A stretch of 64,000 nucleotides of DNA, from contig OZ244866.1 of the NCBI GenBank assembly GCA_965221185.1, positions 2,790,001-2,854,000 of the forward strand. Reading direction: 5' to 3'. This document shows, piece after piece, positions 18,786 to 27,737 of the stretch. This stretch comes from Aldehydirespirator sp965221185 (GTDB taxonomy: Bacteria > Actinomycetota > Acidimicrobiia > Acidimicrobiales > Aldehydirespiratoraceae). The number at the start of each line of letters is the position of its first letter. The first letter of the stretch is position 1. The notes beneath the pieces are model-generated. The model saw nothing but the letters and a program-made list of their open reading frames with translations. It was not told where the DNA came from and searched no databases. A program made the position numbers and the translations under genes.

Positions 18786-18820
18786 TGTTTCTCCATCGCG
18801 CCGTTGTGGACCGCGGTCAT
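18782..18820 (-). other. Bridging mini-ORF, ATPase to permease (importer B)
   Basis: MTAVHNGAMEKQ: ATGA overlap with the ATPase stop and ATGA overlap with the permease start. CAATGACCG occurs at both ends. The 12-mer GTCCACAACGGC is shared with the mini-ORFs at 27663-27733 (VVHNG). Confidence 0.45.
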
Positions 18821-19683
18821 TGCTGTGCCTCTGCCCCCGCCTTTGCCGACGCGCCCGCCACTATCAGGTTGACGCACTCCTCCACGGTTGTCGTGGCCGC
18901 GTCGATAACAGCCACCAGCTCGCCCCTCTTCATCACCGCCACCCGGTCGGCCAGGGCGAGCACTTCGGGGATCCGGTGGCTGATGATCATGATGGACATC
19001 CCGTGGGAGCGGACATCGCGGATCAGCTGTAGCACGGTCTCGGACTCGACCGCGCCGAGCGCGGCCGAGGGCTCGTCCATCAGCAGGATCCGGGAGGCCG
19101 CCTCGAATGCGACCGCCCGCGAGATGGCCACCATCTGCCGCTGGCCGCCGGAGAGCACGCCCACCGGCAGCCTGGTGGAGTCGATCTTGATGTTGAGCCG
19201 CTGCAGCAGCTCGGCCGCCTCGCGGTGCATGCGGCGCCGCTCCAGGAATCCCAGGAGGCTGGGAAGCCCCTTGGTTGGCTCCCGGCCGATGAATACGTTG
19301 GCGGCCACGTCGAGATTGTCGAACAGGGCCAGGTCCTGGTAGATCATCTCGATCCCGAGGCGGCGGGCGTCCTGCGCGGTGGTGATCTCCGCCTCCTCGC
19401 CGTCGACGACGATGCGCCCGGAGTCGGGCTTGACCGTCCCGGCGATGATCTTCATCAGTGTGGTCTTGCCCGCGCCGTTGTCGCCGACGATGCCCAGGAT
19501 CTCGCCGCGCCGCAGGTCCAAGTCGACGCCGTCCAGCGCCTGAACATGGCCGAACCGGCGGGAGATGCCGCTCAGCTCGAGAATGGACTGGTCACTTGTC
19601 GACTGGTCACTTGTCGACTGGTCACTTGTCGACTGGTCACTTGTCGACTGGTCACTTGTCGACTGGTCATTTGTTACTGCCAT
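18817..19683 (-). CDS. Sugar ABC transporter ATP-binding protein (FrcA-like) with TSDQS repeat leader
   Basis: 288 residues. Walker A GDNGAGKT, signature LSGGQRQ, Walker B ILLMDEPSA, H-loop IISHR. The first about 33 residues are six copies of a DQSTS pentapeptide encoded by a 15-bp tandem repeat (19586-19675). This extension is absent in the importer A paralogue, and the ATPase fold starts only at ILELSGISRRFG. Copy-number change would keep the frame. The start overlaps the ureidoglycolate-lyase-like gene by 10 bp. Confidence 0.92.
   Translation of the reverse strand: MAVTNDQSTSDQSTSDQSTSDQSTSDQSTSDQSILELSGISRRFGHVQALDGVDLDLRRGEILGIVGDNGAGKTTLMKIIAGTVKPDSGRIVVDGEEAEITTAQDARRLGIEMIYQDLALFDNLDVAANVFIGREPTKGLPSLLGFLERRRMHREAAELLQRLNIKIDSTRLPVGVLSGGQRQMVAISRAVAFEAASRILLMDEPSAALGAVESETVLQLIRDVRSHGMSIMIISHRIPEVLALADRVAVMKRGELVAVIDAATTTVEECVNLIVAGASAKAGAEAQQ
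19586..19675 (-). repeat. 15-bp in-frame tandem repeat (VNTR), five perfect and one diverged unit
   Basis: Plus-strand unit GACTGGTCACTTGTC, six times; the last unit is GACTGGTCATTTGTT. It encodes the Ser/Thr/Asp/Gln-rich start of the importer B ATPase. The near-identity of units implies recent expansion. Confidence 0.95.
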
Positions 19684-20324
19684 GGCGGACTCCTAGGCGG
19701 GCCGGCGGTGATGGCGCCGCTGGGCCCGTGCTCGTAGCCGGGGCCGTCGGGCGGCGCGAAGTCGAAGTCGAACACGAAACCGAGCTCGCGGTCGAGGTTG
19801 ACTCGCACCACGTCGTCGGACACGTTGGCGGTGGCCGGATCGACGCGCTGGGTGACGTAGGCGAAGTCGGCGTACTCCCCCACCGGGTACGCGTAGCGCA
19901 CCCATACGCCCCGGTCGATCACCACTCCGGTGCCGCCGGCGAGCAGGAAGGCTCGGGCCGCGTCGACATCGGGGCGGTCCCCGCCAGCGTCGGGCGCGAC
20001 GATGAACACCGCCGGCGCCATGCCCAGCGTGATCATGGTGACCGTGCTGCCGGGGTGCTTCTGGACGAACTCGCAGCGATTGCCCCGGTGGTAGTAGCGG
20101 ACCGTGCACATGTAGGCCTGCTTGGGGAACTCCAGAGCCTTCTGCACCCACAGGAACCCCAGGTTGCCGGGGGCCCGGTTCAGGCGGGGCGAGTCGGGTG
20201 TCTCGGGCGCGATGAGGGCGCCGAAGGGCTCGAACGCCTCCCGATCGAGGCGCTCCACCGTCAACCGGCGCACGGCGGGGCCCGGGCTCATCTGGCCTCT
20301 GGGGCGACTGGGAGCATCACTCAC
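19674..20324 (-). CDS. Ureidoglycolate lyase-like (AllA-family cupin) protein
   Basis: 216 residues from GTG 20324, which overlaps the Gfo/Idh stop by 4 nt (GTGA); upstream sequence in this frame is only the antisense of that gene. AllA-family features: early AFEPFGALIAPE, YYHRGNRCEFVQKHPGS and a late RGVWVRYAYPVG block. AllA releases glyoxylate from ureidoglycolate, but no other purine-degradation gene is adjacent. Members in sugar-acid operons may act on other substrates, so the reaction is uncertain. Confidence 0.7.
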   Translation of the reverse strand: MSDAPSRPRGQMSPGPAVRRLTVERLDREAFEPFGALIAPETPDSPRLNRAPGNLGFLWVQKALEFPKQAYMCTVRYYHRGNRCEFVQKHPGSTVTMITLGMAPAVFIVAPDAGGDRPDVDAARAFLLAGGTGVVIDRGVWVRYAYPVGEYADFAYVTQRVDPATANVSDDVVRVNLDRELGFVFDFDFAPPDGPGYEHGPSGAITAGPPRSPPWQ

Positions 20325-21427
20325 GCGTCCTCGGGGTCGAGCGAGGGCGATACCGGCCTGCGCTCGGCGATCGACTGCTTGAGCGCGAACAGGGTGCTCA
20401 TGCTGCGGAGAATACTTGTGCCGCTGGCCCAGGGCTGCCGGTCGGTGCCGATGCACTGCAGAAGGTCGGCGCGGGTGGCGAGGTAGGACTGGGGCGACAG
20501 GGGATACTGCAGCGGCAGCTCCAGCGCGGTGCCCCGGGGCTCGTGGGGCCCGTAGCGCAGCGTGGCCCTCAGCAGGCGGGAGGGCCCGGGGAGCTCCTGG
20601 TCCTGGAGGCCGTCGGCGCTGGCGTGCTCCCCGACCGCTATGAACTCGAACTGGCGGCGGTGGCGGGTGGCGAAGTCGAACAGGATGGTCCCGTTCGCTC
20701 CGCTGGCGAACTCCAGCGTCGCCGAGATTACCGATCCGATACCGTCCACCCGGCGCGACCAGTTGCCGTAGATCTGCTCGGGCGCCTCGCCGTACCACGA
20801 CTGGAGCACGTCGACGGCGTGCACGCAGACGTCGTGCACCGCGTCGAAGGCGTTGGTGTGCTGGCGGCCGATGGCGGAGTGGTAGTTGATGCTGGCCGAG
20901 ATCATCGGTCCGAGGGCTCCGTGGTGGATGAGGGCGCCGCACCCGTAGAAGGCGGGGGCGAAGCGGGTGTTGAAGTCGACGCCGAACTTGATGCCGCCAG
21001 AGCGGGCCTGCCTGACCATCTCCAGGCACTGCTCCCAGGTCTCGGCCACCGGTTTGGCGATGATCACGTGGATCCCCCGCCGGGCCGCCTCGGTCACTAC
21101 CTCCACCCGCAGGGGCGACAGGCCGACATCCCAGCGGATGTTGATGTCGACCACGTCAGGCTCGACGGCGTCGAGCATCGACCGGTAGTCGTCGAAAACC
21201 TCCTCCACGCCCCACAGCTCGCGCATGGCCTCCTGCGCGACAGGATCGGGATCCACCGCGGCCACCGGCTGGATGCCCACGGCGCGGTAGGCCGGCATCA
21301 CGCCGCTGTGCACGATGCGGCCCGCGCCGACCAGCCCTATGCGGATGTCTTTGGGGATGTCGTTCTTCAGCGGCGGCGGGACGAGGTCCAGGGCGAGGAT
21401 CTCGTCGAGGCTGCGGGAATCGGTCAC
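20321..21427 (-). CDS. Gfo/Idh/MocA family oxidoreductase
   Basis: 368 residues from GTG 21427, two bases after the upstream stop. An N-terminal leader of about 28 residues precedes the Rossmann motif GLVGAGRI. The usual EKP is IAKPV here, and a His-rich block HDVCVHAVDVLQ carries the likely catalytic His. It sits in the importer B operon between a TIM-barrel isomerase and the AllA-like protein, arguing for oxidation or epimerisation of the imported sugar. Confidence 0.88.
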   Translation of the reverse strand: MTDSRSLDEILALDLVPPPLKNDIPKDIRIGLVGAGRIVHSGVMPAYRAVGIQPVAAVDPDPVAQEAMRELWGVEEVFDDYRSMLDAVEPDVVDINIRWDVGLSPLRVEVVTEAARRGIHVIIAKPVAETWEQCLEMVRQARSGGIKFGVDFNTRFAPAFYGCGALIHHGALGPMISASINYHSAIGRQHTNAFDAVHDVCVHAVDVLQSWYGEAPEQIYGNWSRRVDGIGSVISATLEFASGANGTILFDFATRHRRQFEFIAVGEHASADGLQDQELPGPSRLLRATLRYGPHEPRGTALELPLQYPLSPQSYLATRADLLQCIGTDRQPWASGTSILRSMSTLFALKQSIAERRPVSPSLDPEDA

Positions 21428-21429
21428 GA

Positions 21430-22446
21430 TCAGCGCGCCAGCAATGGCGTAAGGAACCGGCCCGCCTCGCGGACCCCCTCCTCATAGGGCTGGAACGGGT
21501 CCTCGTTCTCGATGCACACGTAGTGGTCGTAGCCCACCTCGGCGAGCGCGTCGATGAAGGCCTGCCAGAACTCGGCGCCGTGGCCCCGGCCGATGGTGCG
21601 GTCGCGCCAGGCCCGGTTGGCCGGGTCGCTGAACGGCCGCTGGTCGAGCACCCCGACGGTGGCGAGCTGGTCTTCGAGGAGCTCGCTGTCCTTGAGCTGC
21701 ACATGGAACACCATCGACCCGAGGGCCCGCACCACCGCCACCGGGTCCATCTGCTGCCAGAACAGGTGGCTGGGGTCGACGTTGGCACCGATGATCGGGC
21801 CGATGGCCTCCCTCATCCGCAGCAGCGTCGGCACGTTGTAGACGAGGTGCATCGGGTGGAGCTCGAATGCAATCTTGGTCACGCCGCGGCGCCGGGCGTG
21901 CTCGGCGATGTTGCTCCACAGCGCGATGCCCTCGGACCACTGCCGTTCGAGCAGCGCCAGGCTGTCTTCGGTGAGCGGGTAGAAGATCCAGTTGACCGCG
22001 GTGGACCCGGGGGCGTCGCCCGTCGTTCCGGTCATGGTCACGATGTTGGTGACGCCGAGCAGCCCAGCCAACTCGATGGTGTCGCGTATCAGCTGCTGGT
22101 GGGCGGCCCCGGTGACCGGGTGCATCGACATGCCCGAGCAGTTGAGGGCGGCGATCTCGAGGCCGCGGCTCTCGTAGGCCCTCAGGAACTCGGCCCGGGC
22201 CTTCGCCGATCCGAGCAGGTAGCGGGTCCCCGACGGCTGGGAGGCCTGGGTCACCTCGATTCCCTTGGCCCCGATCTCGGCCGCGAGGTCGAGACGGGCC
22301 TCGAACTCGGCCCGCGTGGAGATGGGGCTCAGCCAGGCGGGCGAGCCGTCCCCAGCGGGCCTGTCCTCATCGGGCCGACCGCTGGTCGCGGTGAACATCC
22401 TCGCCAGCAGCCCCATGGAGGGGCCGCCTCTCGGCTGACCGGTCAC
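21430..22446 (-). CDS. Sugar phosphate isomerase/epimerase-like TIM-barrel protein
   Basis: 338 residues. AP_endonuc_2-family metal ligands: Glu in IAFELHPMHLVYN, Asp and His in GANVDPSHLFWQ, His in FHVQLKD and a final Glu in VCIENEDPF. GTG at 22446 with GGAG 7 bases upstream. It lies directly upstream of the Gfo/Idh gene, with a two-base gap after its stop, and downstream of the importer B binding protein. Confidence 0.88.
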   Translation of the reverse strand: MTGQPRGGPSMGLLARMFTATSGRPDEDRPAGDGSPAWLSPISTRAEFEARLDLAAEIGAKGIEVTQASQPSGTRYLLGSAKARAEFLRAYESRGLEIAALNCSGMSMHPVTGAAHQQLIRDTIELAGLLGVTNIVTMTGTTGDAPGSTAVNWIFYPLTEDSLALLERQWSEGIALWSNIAEHARRRGVTKIAFELHPMHLVYNVPTLLRMREAIGPIIGANVDPSHLFWQQMDPVAVVRALGSMVFHVQLKDSELLEDQLATVGVLDQRPFSDPANRAWRDRTIGRGHGAEFWQAFIDALAEVGYDHYVCIENEDPFQPYEEGVREAGRFLTPLLAR

Positions 22447-22563
22447 TTCCTTGCTCCTCCGCTCAGCGGCTGCGCGTGCGGGGCCGCCGACACCCGCCGC
22501 GTTGCGATCATGCCGGGTGGGACGGGAGGGAACGCCTCACCCGGCATCTCGCTTACGGTCGGG

Positions 22564-23532
22564 TCACCCCTCGGGGTAGAACTCGTCGACGTTGTTGATG
22601 TCGACGGGGACGTGGTCGACGAAGGTCACCCGCTGCGGGGTCTCGCCCGCGAGAACGGCTTCGAGTATGGGGAGCATGAACTCGCCATAGCGGTCCGGGA
22701 AGTAGCCGATCGACATGATGAACGGGCTTGACTCGTCTCGGATCTCCGCCACTGCGTTGGAGTCCCCGCCGTGGGAGAGGATCACTCCCGAGTCGAGCCG
22801 GTCGAGCTGCTCCATAGCCGCCACCACGGCTAGGCCGGCGATGTCGTTGGTGGTTGTGAGGAACAGGATGTTCTCGGCGTCGGGGTTGGCGTTGAGGTAT
22901 GCGGAGGCGGCCGCCTGGGTCTCCTCGCCCTCCAGCACGGCGTCGCTGATAGTGATCGTGTCCATGGTCCACTCCGGGAACGATTGCGAGATCACGCCGA
23001 CCGCCGAGGCCAGCCGCTCCTTGATGTCGTCGGGCCAGTTGCCCTGCCAGACCCCGAACACGCCGTCGACCTGGCCGCCCCAGTTCTCGTTGGCGTAGTT
23101 GACCGCGTACTCGCCCATCAGCGTTCCGGCGGTGGCGCCGTGGGCGCCGAACCAGTAGACGTCGGGCGCGTCTGGGGGCTGGGCGCCGTCGATGAAGATC
23201 ATCGGGATCCCGGCCTCGGCCATCTTGTCGATGGTTGTCGTGTAGTTGGTGATGCCGCCGTCGAAGTTCAGGTAGACGTCGACGCCCTGAGTGATCATGG
23301 CGTCCGCGTTGGCGAGCATCTGGTTGGCGTCGAGGTTGTGGTCTACAGCGAAGATCTCGTAGCCGGCGCCGCCGATGTCTGCCTGCACGCCGTCCTCGAC
23401 GTTGACGCAGAACTCGCATCCGCTCCTGAGGATGTTGGCGAAGCCCACCGTCTTGGTCTCGTCGCCGGTGTCGCCGCTACAGGACGCGGCGACAAGCATC
23501 ATCGCGAATAGTAGGCCCAGATATTTCTTCAT
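22564..23532 (-). CDS. Sugar ABC transporter substrate-binding lipoprotein, importer B
   Basis: 322 residues from ATG 23532 (GAGGGGGAC just upstream). Signal peptide MKKYLGLLFAMMLVAASC with the lipid Cys at 18, a short linker, then a Peripla_BP_4 domain. The mature part shares SGCEFC and the C-terminal GYFPDRYGEF block with the importer A protein, so the two transporters descend from one ancestor. It heads the operon running to the aldehyde dehydrogenase. Confidence 0.93.
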   Translation of the reverse strand: MKKYLGLLFAMMLVAASCSGDTGDETKTVGFANILRSGCEFCVNVEDGVQADIGGAGYEIFAVDHNLDANQMLANADAMITQGVDVYLNFDGGITNYTTTIDKMAEAGIPMIFIDGAQPPDAPDVYWFGAHGATAGTLMGEYAVNYANENWGGQVDGVFGVWQGNWPDDIKERLASAVGVISQSFPEWTMDTITISDAVLEGEETQAAASAYLNANPDAENILFLTTTNDIAGLAVVAAMEQLDRLDSGVILSHGGDSNAVAEIRDESSPFIMSIGYFPDRYGEFMLPILEAVLAGETPQRVTFVDHVPVDINNVDEFYPEG

Positions 23533-23607
23533 TTGTCCCCCTCGGGTCCCTCTTTGGGGACCCTCCCTGGCCCGCCTTAGAGCGGACAATATTTTCTATA
23601 GCCCCCA

Positions 23608-23635
23608 ATAGTAGACCGTTTGTGTGGCACGTCAA
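23608..23635 (-). promoter_or_regulatory. Sigma-70-like promoter of importer B operon, with AT-rich operator-like site downstream
   Basis: TTGACG (23635-23630), 16-nt spacer, TACTAT (23613-23608). Just downstream, CTATAGAAAATATTG (to about 23587) stands out in this GC-rich context and may be a regulator site. Confidence 0.5.
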
Positions 23636-23646
23636 TTTGCGGGCGG

Positions 23647-24861
23647 TCAGATCGCGCTTGCAGCGATGACGCCCGCTCCGGCCAGCGCTGCCAAGTCGTC
23701 GGGGCCGTAGCCGAGTGCACCGAGCACCTCGCAGTTGTGCTCGCCCAGCCCGGGACCGGCCGTCGCCACCCGGCCCGGCGTCTTTGAGAGGCGAGCGACG
23801 ACGTTGGGCATGCGCACCGGGCCCAGCACCGGGTGCTCCACCGATGTGATGGTCTCCCTGGCCTGGAAATGCGGATCCTCGAAGATGTCGGCGATGTCGA
23901 GGATCGGCGCGATGGCCGCGCCGGCCTCGGCGAACCTGTCGACCACCTCCTGGGCGTCGCGCTCGGCGATCCACGAGCCGACGGCGGTGTCGAGCTCGTC
24001 CTGGTGCTCGAGCCGGCCGGTGTGGTCCGCGAACCAGGGCTCGACCACCATGTCGCTGCGCCCGACCAGGCGCATGGTCCGCTCCGCGGTCGACTGGCTG
24101 GAGGCCGACATGCCGAGCCAGACCCCGTCCCTGCTCAAGTACAGGTTGCGGGGCGCGGTGAACGGCGCTCGATTGCCGGTGCGGCCCTGGACCAGGCCGA
24201 GCTGGTCGTAGACGGTGCTCTGCGGACCGAGAACGCCGAACAGGGGCTCATAAATGGAGAGGTCGATCTCCTGGCCCACGCCTCCGCCGGTGTCGCGCCA
24301 GTGAAGCGCAGTCATGACCGCGAAGGCGGTGGCCATGGCGGCCACGCCGTCGGCCAGGGCGAAGGGCGGCAGGGTGGGCGGACCGTCGGGGTGGCCGTTG
24401 ACGTGCGCGAAGCCGGACATCGACTCGGCCAACGTGCCGAACCCGGCCCGGTCGCGGTAGGGCCCGGTCTGGCCGAACCCGGTGACGCGGGCCACCACCA
24501 GCCGCGGGTTGCGCTCGTGCAGGGTCTCCCACCCGAGCCCCCAGCTCTCCAGCGTGCCGGGCCGGAAGTTCTCGATGAGCACGTCCGCGTCGTCCAGCAG
24601 CCGCAGCATCGCGTCGCGGCCCCGAGGATGCGACAGCTTGATGGTCACGCCGCGTTTGTTGCGGTTGGCGTAGGCCCACCACAGCGAGACCCCGTCCTTC
24701 TGCCAGCCGAGGCCGCGCAGGCTGTCGCCGTCGGGATGCTCAACCTTGATCACGTCGGCGCCGTAGTCTGCGAGCAGGGTGGCCGACACCGGCCCGGCGA
24801 AGATTGTGGCCGCGTCCACCACCTTCATAGAACTCAGGGGCCCTGGGAGATGATCTGTCAT
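23647..24861 (-). CDS. CaiB/BaiF (family III) CoA-transferase
   Basis: 404 residues. Family features: KVVDAATIFAGP at the N-terminus with Asp-like CoA-binding context, VIKVEHPDGDSLRG, RNKRGVTIKL, the nearly invariant DVLIENFRPGTLESWGL and GFGQTGPYRDRAGF. It moves CoA between carboxylic acids. Its start overlaps a short hydrophobic leader ORF (ATGA). It is followed by the importer B promoter, and the next gene upstream is a Gfo/Idh. It may activate the organic acid made by the surrounding pathway. Confidence 0.93.
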   Translation of the reverse strand: MTDHLPGPLSSMKVVDAATIFAGPVSATLLADYGADVIKVEHPDGDSLRGLGWQKDGVSLWWAYANRNKRGVTIKLSHPRGRDAMLRLLDDADVLIENFRPGTLESWGLGWETLHERNPRLVVARVTGFGQTGPYRDRAGFGTLAESMSGFAHVNGHPDGPPTLPPFALADGVAAMATAFAVMTALHWRDTGGGVGQEIDLSIYEPLFGVLGPQSTVYDQLGLVQGRTGNRAPFTAPRNLYLSRDGVWLGMSASSQSTAERTMRLVGRSDMVVEPWFADHTGRLEHQDELDTAVGSWIAERDAQEVVDRFAEAGAAIAPILDIADIFEDPHFQARETITSVEHPVLGPVRMPNVVARLSKTPGRVATAGPGLGEHNCEVLGALGYGPDDLAALAGAGVIAASAI

Positions 24862-24908
24862 GCGGGCGTGGCCAGAGTCAGAAGGATGGCCAGAGGCAGA
24901 AGGATCAT
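24858..24908 (-). other. Leader mini-ORF upstream of CoA-transferase
   Basis: MILLPLAILLTLATPA, a 16-codon hydrophobic leader whose TGA overlaps the CoA-transferase ATG. It is built from an 18-bp imperfect tandem duplication (24870-24905). TATAAAATG lies about 14 bases upstream, so it may be translated from a very short 5' leader. Confidence 0.4.
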
Positions 24909-24950
24909 GGGCCGACTCTACATTTTATAGAATCGTTCGCGCGGGGCGCT

Positions 24951-26048
24951 CTAGCTGACGGTCTCCACTCGCCCGCTGGCCGCGCTGCGATAGGCCGCCT
25001 CGACGATCTCCACCGTCCGCACCCCGAGTTCGCCCGGCGAGCGGTTCGGAACCCCTTCGCCCCGGGCCAGGGCGACCAGAGCGTCGATGGGACCGGAGCA
25101 GTCGTACAGCCCGGCGTCGGGCTCGAGGGGCAGCGACACCGTGGTGTCTGGGCCCCGGAACCTAGTCACCTGCTCGCGGCACAGGTCGACGTGGAGCTGG
25201 CCCTCCGTCCCGATGATCTGGACCTCGAGATGGTGCTTGTTGCCGTTGTGCCCCAGGTGGGAGGAGCCGCCGGAGACACTGCCGATGGCGCCGGCGTCGA
25301 ACCGGACCGACAGGGCGTCGTGGAACTCGACGGAAGTGTCCAGCGGCGACGACATCATGGCGAACACCTCGGCGGCGCGCAGCCCGGACAGCCACAGCCC
25401 GAGGCCGAGCGCGTGGGAGAGCTGGGCCTGGGCGTAGCCGCCGCCGGAGAGGGCAGGATCGACAAGAGTCTCCGGCCGGGGGGTGAGCTCGGGCACCGAC
25501 TCCTCGCTGACGAAGCCGCCCCCGTCCTGGTCGGAGCTGAATGACGGCTGCACCCCCTGGAAGGCCTCCCGGGTGGTCGACGACATCACGATCGACACGT
25601 GCTCCACCGTGCCGACGCCGCCGCCCTCCTCCATCAGCCGCTTGGCTCCGATGACGATGTCCTTGTAGTGCCAGCCGAGCGAGATGATGAGATGGCGGCC
25701 GTTGGCGGCGGCGGTGGCCACCAGGTCCCGGGCCTCGCCGGGATCGAGGGTGAAGGGCTTCTCCACCAGCACGTGCGCGCCCGCCTCCAGGGCGGCCTTG
25801 GCGTGCTCGTGGTGCCAGCGCACCGGGCTGGCGACCACCACGATGTCGGGGTCGGCCGCGAGCACGCCCCGGTAGTCGGTGTGCGCCGAGGCGAAACCGA
25901 AGCGGGACCGGACGGTCTCCAACAGGGCGGGGTCGCGACGGTTGACCGCGGCGAACTCGACACTGTCGCGGTGCTGTTCCAGCCGGGGCAGATGAGACGC
26001 CACGCACCAGGCGCCCGCACCGATCATTCCCAGCCTGAGCTTGGTCAT
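24951..26048 (-). CDS. Gfo/Idh/MocA family oxidoreductase
   Basis: 365 residues, Rossmann motif GMIGAGAW (7-14), EKP near 96-98, C-terminal substrate domain. It is closely paralogous to 618-1697 across its whole length. It is in an operon with an FGGY kinase (upstream) and a class II aldolase. The ATGA overlap with a 31-codon mini-ORF supports the ATG at 26048. Confidence 0.92.
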   Translation of the reverse strand: MTKLRLGMIGAGAWCVASHLPRLEQHRDSVEFAAVNRRDPALLETVRSRFGFASAHTDYRGVLAADPDIVVVASPVRWHHEHAKAALEAGAHVLVEKPFTLDPGEARDLVATAAANGRHLIISLGWHYKDIVIGAKRLMEEGGGVGTVEHVSIVMSSTTREAFQGVQPSFSSDQDGGGFVSEESVPELTPRPETLVDPALSGGGYAQAQLSHALGLGLWLSGLRAAEVFAMMSSPLDTSVEFHDALSVRFDAGAIGSVSGGSSHLGHNGNKHHLEVQIIGTEGQLHVDLCREQVTRFRGPDTTVSLPLEPDAGLYDCSGPIDALVALARGEGVPNRSPGELGVRTVEIVEAAYRSAASGRVETVS

Positions 26049-26140
26049 GGTTGATCGGGCCTTCTCGGATGTGCGGGATCGCGGCGAGAACGGCGATGAG
26101 CGGTGCCGCTTCGCACCTGATCACGCCTCCTCATGGTCAT
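26045..26140 (-). other. Bridging mini-ORF, kinase to Gfo/Idh
   Basis: 31 codons, Arg-rich (starts MTMRRRDQVRSG, ends RRPDQP). Both ends are 4-nt ATGA overlaps, and the 12-mer CAACCATGACCA is repeated at both junctions, so the kinase 3' end and the mini-ORF 3' end are identical there. Confidence 0.45.
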
Positions 26141-27663
26141 GGTTGCCCTGCGCTTTCGGGGGCGCCCGGACCGCCGGCGCGCCGCACTGCGGCCATTGTC
26201 TCATAGAGGCGCCGGTACAGCACCAGCTTGGCCCGGTAGCCCTCGGCTCGGGCCGCATCGGGCTCGAACCGGGCGGCCACCGGCATCGTCGCCTCGCCAT
26301 CGACAGCGCCGACCGCGGACCCTGCGATCAGCGCCGCTCCCACCGCGGCCGCGTACGAACTGGCCGCGGACTCGACGGGGATGCCTAGGACGTCGGCGAA
26401 GATCTGCATCCACGGACCCGACTTGGAACCGCCGCCAGCGGCTCGAAGCGAGGCGACCGGGCCGACCGCGGCCGCGAGCCGCTCGGCCATCACGGCCGTC
26501 TCCAGGGCGACCCCCTCGAGCAGGGCCCTGACTAGGTGGCGGCGGTCGGTGGCGAACGTCAGGCCGGCCATCACCCCCAGCGAATCCGGGTCGGCGAACG
26601 CAGCCCGGGACCCGGCGAAGTGAGGGACGACGATCGCCTCGGTCTCGACCTCGACGGCGCTCGAGACGATGGTGTCGTAGAAGTCGGCGTGGCCGTGTTC
26701 GCGGACCCGCTCGACGTCCGCGGCACCCAGCACATCCCGGTACCAGCGCAGGACCGCGCCGCCGGCCGGCGCACCCGCCACGGTGAGCGACCGGCCCTCG
26801 ACTACGTGCGGGCCGGTAGGCACCGCGATCGGCCGCGGCCGGCCCTCGGCCAGCACCATGGCCAGTACCGCGACCGTTCCCAGTGACAGCAGGGCCGAGC
26901 CCGCGCCGCCGACGCCCGCGCCGCCGACGCCCGCTGCATGGGCCGCACAGGCCTGGTCCAGCCCTGCCGCGACCAGCGCAGCACCGGGGGCGAGTCCGAG
27001 GTCGAGGGTGTGCTTCCGGGGGATCGCGCCGATGACGGTTCCCGACGGCGCGGGCGTGGGGAGCTTGGCCTCCTCGACGCCGGCGGCCACGAGGATGCCG
27101 GGGTCCCAGCTTCCGCTGCTCTGGTCGAAGGCGAGGGTCCGGGTCGCCATGGTGTGATCGATGACCGGCTCGAGGCCGAGCCGGGCCGCCACCAGGTCGC
27201 CGTAGCACACCAGCTTGGCCGCGGCCCGGTAGACGTCGGGAGCCTCGGCGGCGAGCCAGCTCCACTTGGCCACGGTGTAGTGGGGCATGGGCGCCAGGCC
27301 GGTGACCCGCTCGAATCTGTCGCGGCCGACCCGCTCGACGAGCCGGTCGTGGCAGGCGGCGGCGCGGCGGTCGAACGACACGATCGAGGGCCCCAGCGGG
27401 CGTCCCTGGCCGTCGATCGGGGTCACCGCCTCACCGAGGCAGGACACGGCCATGGCTTGGGGCGGCGCCACGCCAGCCGGGGTCACCTCCCGGACTGCGG
27501 ACCGGGTTGCCTCCCACACCACGTCGGGGTCGAGTTCGGCCCACCCGGGCCGGGGGGTGAGCAGCGGGTACTCGCGGTAGGCCGTGGCCAGCAGCACGCC
27601 CCGGTCGGAGACGGCGGCCACCTTGCAGCCCGTGGTACCGATGTCCACACCGAGCAGTGTCAT
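26137..27663 (-). CDS. FGGY-family carbohydrate kinase
   Basis: 508 residues. LLGVDIGTTGCKVAAV at the N-terminus binds phosphate; the C-terminal LRAAGGGSKSGPWMQIFADV is the adenosine-site signature. A 15-bp repeat gives GVGGAGVGGAG in the middle. The start ATG 27663 is reached through two tandem mini-ORFs. It lies between a class II aldolase and a Gfo/Idh, so together these form set B, parallel to 8147/9822/618. Confidence 0.9.
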   Translation of the reverse strand: MTLLGVDIGTTGCKVAAVSDRGVLLATAYREYPLLTPRPGWAELDPDVVWEATRSAVREVTPAGVAPPQAMAVSCLGEAVTPIDGQGRPLGPSIVSFDRRAAACHDRLVERVGRDRFERVTGLAPMPHYTVAKWSWLAAEAPDVYRAAAKLVCYGDLVAARLGLEPVIDHTMATRTLAFDQSSGSWDPGILVAAGVEEAKLPTPAPSGTVIGAIPRKHTLDLGLAPGAALVAAGLDQACAAHAAGVGGAGVGGAGSALLSLGTVAVLAMVLAEGRPRPIAVPTGPHVVEGRSLTVAGAPAGGAVLRWYRDVLGAADVERVREHGHADFYDTIVSSAVEVETEAIVVPHFAGSRAAFADPDSLGVMAGLTFATDRRHLVRALLEGVALETAVMAERLAAAVGPVASLRAAGGGSKSGPWMQIFADVLGIPVESAASSYAAAVGAALIAGSAVGAVDGEATMPVAARFEPDAARAEGYRAKLVLYRRLYETMAAVRRAGGPGAPESAGQP

Positions 27664-27733
27664 CAGGCCCTGCCGTTGTGGACGACGGGCCGCGTCATCA
27701 GGCCCTGCCGTTGTGGACGACGGGCCGCGTCAC
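27663..27733 (-). other. Two tandem bridging mini-ORFs, aldolase to kinase (35-bp repeat x2)
   Basis: A perfect 35-bp tandem repeat at 27661-27695 and 27696-27730. Each copy encodes (V/M)TRPVVHNGRA and a stop; the first starts at GTG 27733, 4 nt after the aldolase stop. Each stop overlaps the next start by one base (TGATG), the last one being the kinase ATG. Confidence 0.55.
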
Positions 27734-27737
27734 TTGC

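Noticed and set aside
20324..21029. N-terminal extension of the AllA-like protein to 451 residues
   Set aside because: It overlaps the Gfo/Idh gene in another frame; GTG 20324 with GTGA overlap gives the expected family length.
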